A stretch of 45,818 bases of DNA, from assembly GCF_000003815.2 (NCBI RefSeq), contig NC_049985.1:20545863-20591680 (forward strand). The letters are read 5' to 3'. The translations under genes and the position numbers were made by a program. Shown here piece by piece: positions 10,568 through 22,500 of this stretch. How positions within the stretch are numbered: position 1 is the first letter of the stretch; the number at the start of each line of letters is the position of its first letter. The notes beneath the pieces were generated by a model. It was not told the origin of the DNA. It ran no database searches and saw nothing but the letters and a program-made list of their open reading frames with translations. This DNA is from Branchiostoma floridae (taxonomy: Eukaryota > Chordata > Leptocardii > Amphioxiformes > Branchiostomatidae).

Positions 10568-13500
10568 GAAAACAAGCAAATCGTTAAGTATAATAAAAGA
10601 ACACAAAGAACAAGAAACCTGTAAACAAAGCGAGTCAAACCTACTATACTTACCAATGGCCCGTAGGAAATTGTATAGAAGATCTTTACCCTACTCGGGC
10701 ACAGTTCTAAAGAATAGTCTGAGGGGAAACTTGAGACAGGCGCCTTCAGTCGTTTCTTTTAGGAACATAGCGCTACGGGAAACTATGAGAAGATGGTAAA
10801 GAAGTCCACACATAATGTAAACTGATAAATTTCTATGTAAACTGATGAATTTCTAATTATCAGTACAAAGCACATCAAAGGAATACCATGTATTTTCGTA
10901 TATAAATAAAGACAAAGACAAGTCATTACATTTCTCCATTGCTCAACAGTATCAGATTCCACGCGGTACGACTACACGCTGACGATGGATAACATCACCT
11001 TCACTAACGACTTGATGAACCGGTCATCACCAGCAGCCATGACACTGGCAGAGATGTTGGAGGAGAGGGTAAGAGATTTTTACCTTGGAGAAACGGGGGT
11101 ACTGTGGTGATTTACCTGTGTACTGGTCCTCTTAGTCAGCACCGTATTTGAATGCTAGGCTGCCATTGGCTATCAGTTGGCCTCTCTTTTAAGGTGGTCT
11201 CACTGCACTCGGGGCACCGGTGCGGCACTGCGAGGTTCGTTCACTGCCGCGCTATTGTGTTATTTTTGGCGAATCTTTATATAAGGCCACAGCAAGTAAC
11301 TTTTATGGATGACATCCTCAGCAGACTGCAAAAATAGTGCGATAGGGCAAAAAAAAATAAGATGGGTGAAAAAAAACAAGATGGCTACATTTTAAAAAAC
11401 AGGCACCATAAAGTTGTGATGTCTGTGGTAAAAAGAATAAAAGGGACAAAACATGGTATCAGAGCCAACAAGGCATTCATTCCTGTATTCAAGACATGTA
11501 CTGGTGTGGTAAAAGTGACACTAGCGTGGTAGACTGTCCTCACCAACAAAGTTGGTAACCACACTCATAGATTCCATATTGGTGTCACTTTTACAACTAT
11601 CCAATAAGTTTCATTTCTACAACTACAGTCCTGGGTACCTCGCAAGTGTCACTTCTACAAGTACAATTATTAGGCTACAACACAATATATTTGTTCATCC
11701 TGGTACTTTATCGTCATGTTGACCATCCCTGCAGAAGAAAAAAATCTTGTTTTTTTTTCTAAAATCAGGCGAAAAATAATGCGCGCGCTGATGTCATCCA
11801 TAAAATTTACTTGCTGTGGCCTAATCTAGATATTGCGTAATATGTAAAAGTATGAGTTAGAAGGCAACAAAATACAGAAAACATAAGAAAATTCGTTCTT
11901 TATCTCGTTGAGTAATCTTTCGAACCCCGCAGTGCTGCACCAGTTGACCAAGTGCAGTGACATACCACCTTTACAAGTGAAACGTTGCGCCCTGTCTTTT
12001 TTCTATCAATATACTTTCATGGACATTGCTCCGGTGATCTGACACTACTCGTCCCGCCATTGAGAGCCTTACAGTAAATATATAAGGTTTTCGTCTGATA
12101 ACCATCGTTATACTGTTCAATTACTCAAAGCCCTTCTATAGCAACAGTTTCTTTCCTCGGACTGCCATGACTACTATGGAACTGTCTCGATTATAACTGT
12201 TTCCCTCCTATTTAAAGTCCTCAAAACCATTTCTGTACTTGTGTTTTGTTGGGCATAAGAGTTCTTTGACACAACCAAAATTGCTCTTTATATAGATAAA
12301 GGTACCTTAATAACTGGGGCGGTGAGAGAAATTTAACTGGAGAGTTTACTGGCGTTGTGTTGGTAGAATTGCGATTTCCAAACCGCAACCGACTTGATAA
12401 AACTTTCGACTGAACAGCACCGGTTTCTGTCATGGAATGGACAAGCCAACAATTTGGTGACGTCACGTTACGGTAATAGAACTCAGTGATCATATGTTGT
12501 AGAAAGTCTGGCGTATCACGACTTCTTTAGATTTCTTGTTATGTAAAAGAACTCAAGTATTCATTGATTTACCAACCTTGTGCTACTACACAAGAAAAGC
12601 TTCAAAATTGTTATGGAGTATTAAACGAAATATTCCTTTTGCAGCTGGAATTTTACTTCAAAAGAAGTAGTATTGCAGAGGATTACCAAAGCGTTACGGT
12701 GACCGGCTTCCGTGAGGGAAGCGTTATAGCAAATTATAGCGTCAACGTGAACACCACGGCGAACCTGCAACAACATGAGGTGGAAGATGCTCTTTACGAC
12801 GCTATACGGCAAAACATGTCTGCCAACTTTCTAAATATAGTAATTCCACAATTAACGACACCAGCACCAACCACGGTCTCTACAACGGAGCCTCCTACCA
12901 CGGTCTCCACTACAGAGCCTCCTACCACGGTCTCAACTACAGAGCCTCCTACCACGGTCTCAACTACAGAGCCTCCTACCACGGTCTCCACTACAGAGCC
13001 TCCTACCACGGTCTCAACTACAGAGCCTCCTACCACGGTCTCAACTACAGAGCCTCCTACCACGGTATCAACTACAGAGCCTCCTACAACACTCTACACT
13101 ACAGAGCCTCCTACCACGGTCTTGACTACAGAGCCTCCTACCACGATCTCAACCACAGAGCTTCCTACCACGATCTCCACTACAGAGCCTCCAACTACGG
13201 TCTCAACCACAGAGCCTCCTACCACGGTCTCAACTACAGAGCCACCTACCACGGTCTCAACTACAGAGCCTCCTACCACGGTATCAACTACAGAGCCTCC
13301 TACCACGGTGTCCACCACAGAACCTCCTACCACGGTCTCTACAACGGATCCTCCTACCACAGTCTCTACTACAGAGCCTCCTACCACAGTCTCTACTACA
13401 GAGCCTCCTACCACGGTGTCAACTACAGAGCCTCCTACCACGGTGTCAACTACAGAGCCTCCTACTACGGTCTCAACTACTGAGCCTCCTACCACGGTCT

Positions 13501-16500
13501 CAACCACAGAGCCTCCTACCACGGTCTCAACTACAGAGCCTCCTACCACGGTCTCAACTACAGAGCCTCCTACTACGGTCTCAACTACAAAGCCTCCTAC
13601 CACGGTCTCAACCACAGAGCCTCTTACCACGGTTTTAACTACTGAACCTCCTACCACGGTCTCAACTACAGAGCCTCCTACCACGATTTCAACTACAGAG
13701 CCTCCTACCACGGTCTCAACTACAGAGCCTCCTTCCACGGTCTCAACTACAGAGCCTCCTACCACAGTCTCTACTACTGAGCCTCCTACCACGCTCTCAA
13801 CTACTGAGCCTCCTACCACGGTATCAACCACAGAGCCTCCTACCACGGTTTTAACAACTGAGCCTCCTACAACGGTATCAACTACAGAGCCTTCAACCAC
13901 GGTCTCAACTACAGAATCTTCTACTACGGTCTTAACTACAGAGCCTTCTACCACGGTTTTAACAACTGGGCCTCCTACCACGGTCTCAACTACAGAGCCT
14001 CCTACTACGATCTCCACTACAGAGCCTTCTACCACGATTTTGACTACTGAGCCTCCTACCACAATCTCAACCACAGAACTTCCAACCACGGTTGTAACTA
14101 CTGGGCCTCCTACCACGGTATCAACTACAGAGCCTTCTACCACGGTTTCAACGACAGAGCCTCCTACCACGGTCGTTACTACAGAGCCTTTTACCGCCGT
14201 CATAACTACAGAAGCTCCTACCACGATATCAACTACAGAGCCTTCTACCACGGTTTCAACGACAGAGCCTCGTACCACAGTCTTAACTACAGAGCCTCCT
14301 ACCACGGTCTCAATTACGGAGCCTCCTACCACGGTCTCAACTACAGAGTCTCCTACTACAGTCTCAACTACAGAGCCTCCTACCACGGTCTTGACTACAG
14401 AGCCTCCTACCACGGTCTTGACTACAGAGCCTCCTACCACGGTCTTGACTACAGAGCCTCCTACCACGGTTTTAACTACTAAGCCTCCTACCACGATATT
14501 AACTACAGAGCCTCCTACCACGGTATCAACCACAGAGACTGCTACCACGGTCTCCACTACAGCGATTCCTACCACGGTCTTCACTACAGAGCCTCCTACT
14601 ACGGTCTCTACTACAGAGCCTCCTACCACGGTCCCAACTACTGAGCCTCCTACCACGATCTCCACTACTGAGCCTCCTACAACGGTCTCAACTACAGAGC
14701 CTCCTACCACGGTCTCTACAACGACGCCTCGTACCTCGGTCTCAACCACAGAGCCTCCTACCACAGTTTCAACTACAGAGCCTCCTACCACGGTCTCAAC
14801 CACAGAGCCTCCTACCAAGGCCTCTACTACAAAGCCTCCTACCACGATCTCAACTACAGAGCCTCCTACCACGGTCTCAACTACAAAGCCTTCTACCACG
14901 GTTTTAACTACAGAGCCTCCTACCACGATCTCAATTACAGAGCCTGCTACCACAGTCTCAACTACAGAGCCTCCTACCACAATCTCATCTACAGAGCCTC
15001 TTACCACGGTCTTGACTACAGAGCCTGCTACCACGGTCTTGACTACAGAGCCTTCTACCACGGTCTTGACTACAGAGCCTCCAACCACGGTCTTGACTAC
15101 AGAGCCTTCTACCACGGTCTTGACTACAAAGCCTCCTACCACGGTCTTAACGACGCAGTCTACCTCTACAGTCTTGACCTCAGAGCCCCCAACAACAATG
15201 TCGACGTCGAAAGTGTCTACTACAGTGGCTCCAACTACGTTTGTAACTACTACAGGGTTTTCTACAACGATATCAATGTCGACAGCTATAAAGTCAACGT
15301 TGGCAACCCTGTCGTCATCCGCACCATCGACGCCATCACCTGCACCATCGACACCATCATCTGCACCATCGACGCCTTCAACTGCACCATCGACGCCTGT
15401 ATCTGAACAATCGACACCATCATCACCGATACCATTGACGCCATCATCACCGATACCATCGACGCCATCACGTGCACTATCGACACCATCGCCTGCACCA
15501 TCATCACCGATACCATCAACTCCATCACCCGCACCATCAACTCCATCACCCGCGACATCGACACCATCACCTGCACCATCGACACCATCAACCGCACCAT
15601 CGACACCATCACCTGCACCATCGACACCATCACCCGAACCATCGACACCATCACCTGCAACATCGACACCATCACCCGGACCATCGACACNNNNNNNNNN
15701 NNNNNNNNNNNNNNNNNNNNNNNNNNNNNNNNNNNNNNNNNNNNNNNNNNNNNNNNNNNNNNNNNNNNNNNNNNNNNNNNNNNNNNNNNNACCATCGACA
15801 CCATCACCCGCACCATCAACACCATCACCTGTACCATCGACGCGATCACCCTCACCGTCAACACTATCACCTGTACCATCGACGCGATCACCTTCGACGC
15901 CATCACCTGAACCGTCGACGCCATTACGCACATCGGCTACGTCATCACCTGCGACACCATCACCCAGACCGGCGACACCATCACCCAGACCGGCGACACC
16001 ATCACCCAGACCGGCGACACCATCACCCAGACCGGCAACGCCCAGGCCGACCACAGCAGCAGTCCTCACCACCGTTGCCCCTACGGCCGACCCGGAATGC
16101 CCAGTCGCCTGTCCCGTGTTCTCCACATGCACCTACAACTCTACCTCCAACCAGAACGTCTGTGCTTGCGATGGTGGCTACCAGTGGAGAGGAGCAGTGT
16201 GCGTGCTGAGAGACGGTATGGTGGAAGTTTATTTCTTGTTTCGTCATTTGTTTAAAGGAAACATCAGCAATATTAGAGCGTTAAAAGTCTAAATATTCTG
16301 GATAAGGCAATCTGTATGATATTGACATCTACTGGACTATTACTCTGAGTGATTCATCAAATTATGAAACCCCCAACATGAGACCTCAAAACATCTCAAA
16401 GTATGTAATAATGATGTAAATGTGGGAATATAGTGCAGTAGATGTAAATATCATGGAGATTGCCTTATCCAGAATATTTCCACTTTAATCGCTCTAATAT

Positions 16501-19500
16501 TGCTTCGGTGCATTTGCATTTCGGTGTTACAGATCTTTCATGTACAGTTAGAATGATAAGGATGATGATAATGCATTATAAAATGAGGACTGCTTTGTGT
16601 TTTATGGTCCTCCTACAGCATGAGCTGCAGATTGTTATATTAGAAGAACTTGAGAATCGTACACGGTATCAGTACTATTACGGTAACAACTATTACACAT
16701 AATGCAAAATAGACACATAGATTTAGAATAAACACTAACAACCTTATAACTAAAACATCATTATGGCCTTTAAGTTTAATAAAGTGTTACAATTATAGTG
16801 GGGCTAGCATCTAATCACGATTTTGGGTATTTTTTTAATAATAAAGCACTCTTTTATTTGTCTCGTATTTCTTACATTATCGGAGCTGTTGCATCTAAAG
16901 ATATATAATCAAATCTGTCTGTGGCATCGAGTCTATTGCAATCTGTTGATTCGAGAAATTTGAATACTTATTACTGTAAATGCAGAAATGTTCGCGGTGG
17001 ATTAATGTTCGCGGTTTTCGCGGTGACCACTTCACCGAGAACTTAAAACCACCGCGAAAATTTTTCTATTATGGTATTAGAATGCAGTCTATGGTGTTAC
17101 CGCGAACTTAAATCCACCGCGAAAAGTCCCTTTTCCCGCTACCGCGAAATTAAATCCCCGCGAATTAAATGCATTTACAGTACTTAAAAAATTATATCTA
17201 GCGCATTTCAAAGTGAAATTCATCTTCAATATGGACAAAATGTGTAAAACCAAAGCAATTATCTACTAGTACATAGTAAGTATTAATCCATTTCCTCGTT
17301 TAATTTTGGCAGATGTAAATGACGTGCACATCCAGTTGACAATGTTGCTGGCTCAATACAACGACGCTCTCAAAAACAGAAACTCCAAAGAACACAGAAA
17401 ACTCGCTCAACAACTTCGGAAGTTGGTATGCTGTTCTTTCATTTTTATCATTTCATGTTATTAGTAAGAACACTCATACTTTGGTACTTGCGACTTTAGA
17501 AATCTTAACTTTATACGTCACATAGCTTTAGGCACAATGTAATCTATCCAAATTTGGATTTACATGGTTGTTTTGATCGAAAACAATGCTGCAATCAATT
17601 GTAACATTTTAAAACTTTCAGTATAGAGTAGAAATAACAATGATCTTTTTATCTCTTTTTGTCTTACAAGAGTTAGAATGCTGATTTCTTTGCCCATGGA
17701 AAAACAATAATAAAGTGCTGCCCAATGTGTCCTTTCCTGTAGTTTGGTGAAGTGACCCCCGTAAGGTCATGTTGATTTGATTATATGGACGACATCTTCT
17801 GGGAATCAAAAAAACTGTTGCGAGCATACAAATAAAAGTATGTTTACAAAACAAAGTTGCCTTCATTATGAAATCTAAGTGGTCAGGAAGGTTGAATAAG
17901 TGACTGTACACACATAATATGGTATACCAAACAATATATTCTTCATTTTTGTTCTTTCACATCTTCTTTGACCTTGGAATGTTCTTTGGAATTAGTATAC
18001 GTTTTCCGATATCTATTTTTTGTAATCCACGGCATATATTAGCTTATTTTGAAGCTGCTCTGTACGATTAAGAGTATGGTTGAAAACTTTTTTACATTTT
18101 TGGAAATGGCCGAAAATTGATGCGCGCGTGAGGGTGTCATCCATATAATCAAATCAACATGGCCTAAGTACATCAACACAAACCGAAATCCACAGGGAGA
18201 TCTTATTGTACGAGCTTGCTTGTTTTTTTCCCACAGATAAGGACATATCTAAGAGACACAGATATTCCGGCAGACGTTATCCAGGGACTCTCCGTGTATG
18301 ATTTCCGCGCCGGAAGTGTGATCGCGGATTTCGTCGTCAACGTTTTGAAAAGTTCCGGGCTGAGTGACGAGGAAGTTCATCAGAAACTCCAAGAAGCCAT
18401 GGATCGCGACCCGAGTCTCGGGGACGAGATTGGAGTCGATGAAAGCACGCTGTAAGTCTGCATGTATGGCTATTCAAACACCATTATCATATAGCCAAGT
18501 GGCGTGGACCAATCAGAAGGCCCCATTCCATGTTGGTCATGACCGCCGTAACACATAGATTTCGCTTCGCTCACTCGGTGGTTTTATTCGGTGGTTATAG
18601 CAAAGGACCAAGCGTTATGACACCTCAGGGCGGGTCATTAACCCTTAATTCACATCAACCATCATGAGCTCATTTGTGCACTTACATACCTGGAAAATAG
18701 AATATCTTCAATAGCTACTTCTTCTTATCTTCATAACAGTCTTAAGTACTGCTATAAGATTTCAAACAGGATACATTTTGTAATACTAACACTAATGATA
18801 ATTCAAAGTATCAACCTTTGAACTCTTTATCGTGGTAAATTATTGTGGAAATATTTCTTTCCTTCTATATACATATATAAATATATATCTGTTGAGTGGC
18901 AAAAATGTGCATTAAAGGTCTTCATTCAATATATAGATGCCTGAAGGGTCATGCGGAGAATTACTGTTTTCAAGACGGTGAGTACAGTTTCAGAATTTGA
19001 TTATAATTATTCCTTAGAGATGTTCTTCAACATGTGAGTTGGTATCTTTTCCTTTGTACTACCGACGGAACTTTACGTTTGATAGTCTAAGTTTGATAAC
19101 ATTATCTGAAGACGAGGCGCCCCGTTACCGTGATTTCGTAAAAAATGTAAAATATTTTGTTCATTTCATTAATATGATCTATTCACACAATAACTTCGAT
19201 TGTTACCAGTAGCTTTTATCACCTTCGCGAAGAAGGTTATATTTTCTACAGCGTATGTATGTGTGTGTGTGTGTGTCTGTCTTTGTGTGAGTGTGTGTAT
19301 GCTGTGTGTATATGTGTGAGTGTGTATGTCTGAGTGTGTGTGTGTGTGTGTGTGAGTGTGTGCGTGTGAGTGTGTGTGTGTGTGTGTTAGTGCGCGCGTG
19401 TGTGTGAGTGCGCGCGCGCGTGTGTGTGTGTGTATGCTGTGTGTATGTGTGTGTGTATGTGTGTGTGTATGTCTGAGTGTGTGTGTGTGTGTTAGTGCGT

Positions 19501-22500
19501 GTGTGTGTGTGTGTGTGTGTGAGTGTGTGTGTGTGTGTGAGTGTGTGTATGTTGTGTGTATATGTCTGAGTGTGTATGTCTGATTGTGTGTGTGAGTATG
19601 TCTGTGTGGTTGTTAACTTGAGAATGAATGGATGGATTATCTGGATATGGAGACTAATTTCAAGTACATAGTGGAATCATAGGGATCATATATATGCGGC
19701 AATTATCAGTGATAAACACTATTCTGCTACTCCAAAACTATGTCCAGATATAGTACACAGGTTGGGTGTACTAGCCACTATTATTGATAATTTCAGGTCC
19801 ACAATACTCGGTATCTGTTTGTTTGTTTGTTTCTTGTTTCTTGTCAGGCAATATTACCCATCAAACGGAATGTGTTTTCTTTGACATAACAGAAAATTGA
19901 CCAATGTTATTGATGTTATAACTACACGCTGCATTTCAGATCTCGATGAGTGCACAAAGAACAATGCCGCTTGTCCTCAAGGATCCAACTGCATAGATAC
20001 ACCTGGTGGATACGGATGTACATACTGCTCACCTGATGTAAATATTTTGGGTGGAGGAACATCAATCGCGCGCAGTAGAGGGATTACACTGACCAGTCGA
20101 CTCAACGTTAGTGCAAACTGCGTTGACAAACGTGTTGAGTATATATGGGAGTTTTTTCCACCCAGCGGAACACGGTGGCAAGTTCTTGCCGATGTTGTTT
20201 CCACAAAAGCAGACCTCCTGGTTGCTCCCAGAACACTCCAGTATGGCCTATACCTGTTTAGACTATCTGTGCTTGTGACTGAGACTACTACCGGGGCTGT
20301 AGTTTCGGGTATAAGTCATAACACATCGGTGAGCATCACGCCCTCCCCTCTCATTGCTGGAATTTTGGGAGGGGCCAGAAGGCAGGTTGGAGTTGGGAAA
20401 TTTACCATAGATGCGGCCACGCTGTCATCGGATCCGGACGGCATCATATCAAGGAGCGCGGACCTGGACTATCGCTGGTCTTGTGATCCTATCAGTAAGT
20501 AATGTTTATTTGTTGAGATTTACATCCATCCATCCATCAGTCCCGTAGCTCAGGAAGCCGTAGGGGCAGTAAGACTATTCACAAATGACTTCCACTTCTG
20601 GCGGTCTTCGGCCAGTCTAGTCAGCTGAGATTCAGATCTACCTTTGACATAACATGGTACTATCGCCTTTTCAAGAGATCAACCTTGAAATCAGACTATA
20701 GACGTTGATCCACTAACAACAAGAAGGACCCCTACTCATTTCGATAAGTGTGGTGTTTTAGCGTGCTCGAGGGTGAATGTCCTCAACCTGTGACAACCAC
20801 AGGGCCTCCATTTAACGTCCTCTCTGAGGGACCTCCCTAATTGAAGCTTGGTACTCATTTGCGCCTCACACATGCAAGATAAGAAGCACATCAGCAGATT
20901 CGAACCCAGAACCTCTGCGTTCTGGACCAAACCACGTGAACCCCCCCGACGTTATGGAACTTATACTAAATTTATGGACAGCTTAGGTCCGTTGTGCATC
21001 GACGCCTAATAGTATGTCCAACGCTTGAAATTACGACTGACGGCATCATCATATCATCATAGGAACATCAATGTTCTCATCAGAATGCACCATGCTTTCT
21101 TTTACCGAGACAATTACCAAATTCCGTGTTGACTTTATTTTACTATACAACAGCGAATATTTTTCAGATGGAGATTGTCCTGCATTGCATGGAGGAACCG
21201 ATGGTCTCCTTACAGTAAATACCAACCGGGGTTCACTTAACTCCGAGCTGACGTTTACTGTGGAGGTGTCTGCACCCAACAGGGGCAGTGCTTCTGCGAG
21301 TCAGGTCATAGAGGTTGTTCCTTCGACAATTCCACAGTCATCAATCATGTGAGTATGCGATTATTAATTAATAGTTTCAACGATTGTATTTTAAGCTGAA
21401 TACACCTATGGTTGCAAATGCACTCATTTCGTTTACATGCACAAGTATTACCTGGTCTGCAATAGGTAATAATTTCAAGGGGATTTTTACCAGCAACTTT
21501 GTAAGCCTTAAACATTGAAACTGTAGAGTGTAAAAATGATATGAATATACATTTTATTCATACCTCATGTAGTCCAGCCGAAGATTTCCTTCCTTGTAAT
21601 ATCATTTTGTATGGTTTTGTCTGATTATCTTAATTTGTTTCTGTATTTTTTTCTACAGTTGTGACACAACCTACGGAACCTGCGGCCCCAAAATCAACTC
21701 CGGTGAAAGGTTGAGGCTATCCGCGCTGTGCAGCAACTGTCGAGCAGATCCCAACAACTACAGGTACAACTGGACATTGGTGCAGACACAGGGAGTGGCT
21801 ACGACTTGGACAGACGAAGACTGGAAGGCAAACATACTGAATGACAGAAGTCAAGACTACGTGACGTTCAGGGCAGAGATTTTCGATCCGGTATGTAACT
21901 TTCTATGAATAAACATTGAGTATGACCACAGAATTCGCTGATTTCGCTTTTAGCAACGAAGGTATACTTGTTTGCCATGTTCTGGCTGCCCTCTAAATTG
22001 CCAACCCTTTGCTCTATAAGACCATTTATCTACAGTTGGTCTTGTTTTACGTCGTAATGAACCTTGAACCTTGAACGTGGACATCATCACGGATGCCATC
22101 ACGAGTTACAATGAATCCTTCTTCTCCACTCAGCCTTGTCCTCCATGAGCGAGGGAAGCTCTGCTGTGGTGATGTTACTGATTTGTGTGTCTCTTTTAAG
22201 GTTGTTCATGAAGGTTGTACGCATTCTGATCATGCCAATGTACTAGAATTTCACAAATTATCTGTGTATATGATAAACACATTACCCTTTATCTCAAGCA
22301 GCAAGTCCAGTACACTGTGACTTCTACAGTGACGGACAGTAACACAGGGGAGTCTGGTTCTGCCGAGTACTCTTTCACAGTTAATCAGCCACCAACTGTA
22401 GGGACCTGTGAGATTCATGAGTTAGGCAACGCAGCTGGATTCTTTCAGATACAGTGTCAAGGTAATGAAAATATTCTATGATCAAAGCCATTGTAACAGG

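Larger units (their letters stand above)
11069..12644 (+). other. intron 4
   Basis: 1.6 kb, about half of it the nested MITE pair at 11190-11973. From about 11990 to 12630 I see no feature. Confidence 0.65.
16216..17312 (+). other. intron 5
   Basis: 1.1 kb with the two MITEs above; the rest is AT-rich and featureless. Confidence 0.7.

Noticed and set aside
10326-10656. Several ORFs of alternating Cys/Val or Thr/His
   Set aside because: Artefacts of the CA microsatellite after exon 3.
12870-15195. CRISPR-like regular 27-bp repeats
   Set aside because: No unique spacers; it is an in-frame coding minisatellite in a eukaryotic gene.
13094-16132. 1012-residue minus-strand ORF rich in Gly/Val/Asp
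   Set aside because: Pure antisense shadow of the 27-bp and 21-bp coding repeats; the plus strand has flanking SEA and EGF domains and good splice sites.
15472-16209. 245-residue His-rich plus-strand ORF
   Set aside because: Out-of-frame reading of the 21-bp mucin repeat; the real frame joins the EGF-like domain.
19356-19583. Cys/Val-rich ORF in a GT tract
   Set aside because: Simple-repeat translation in intron 8.
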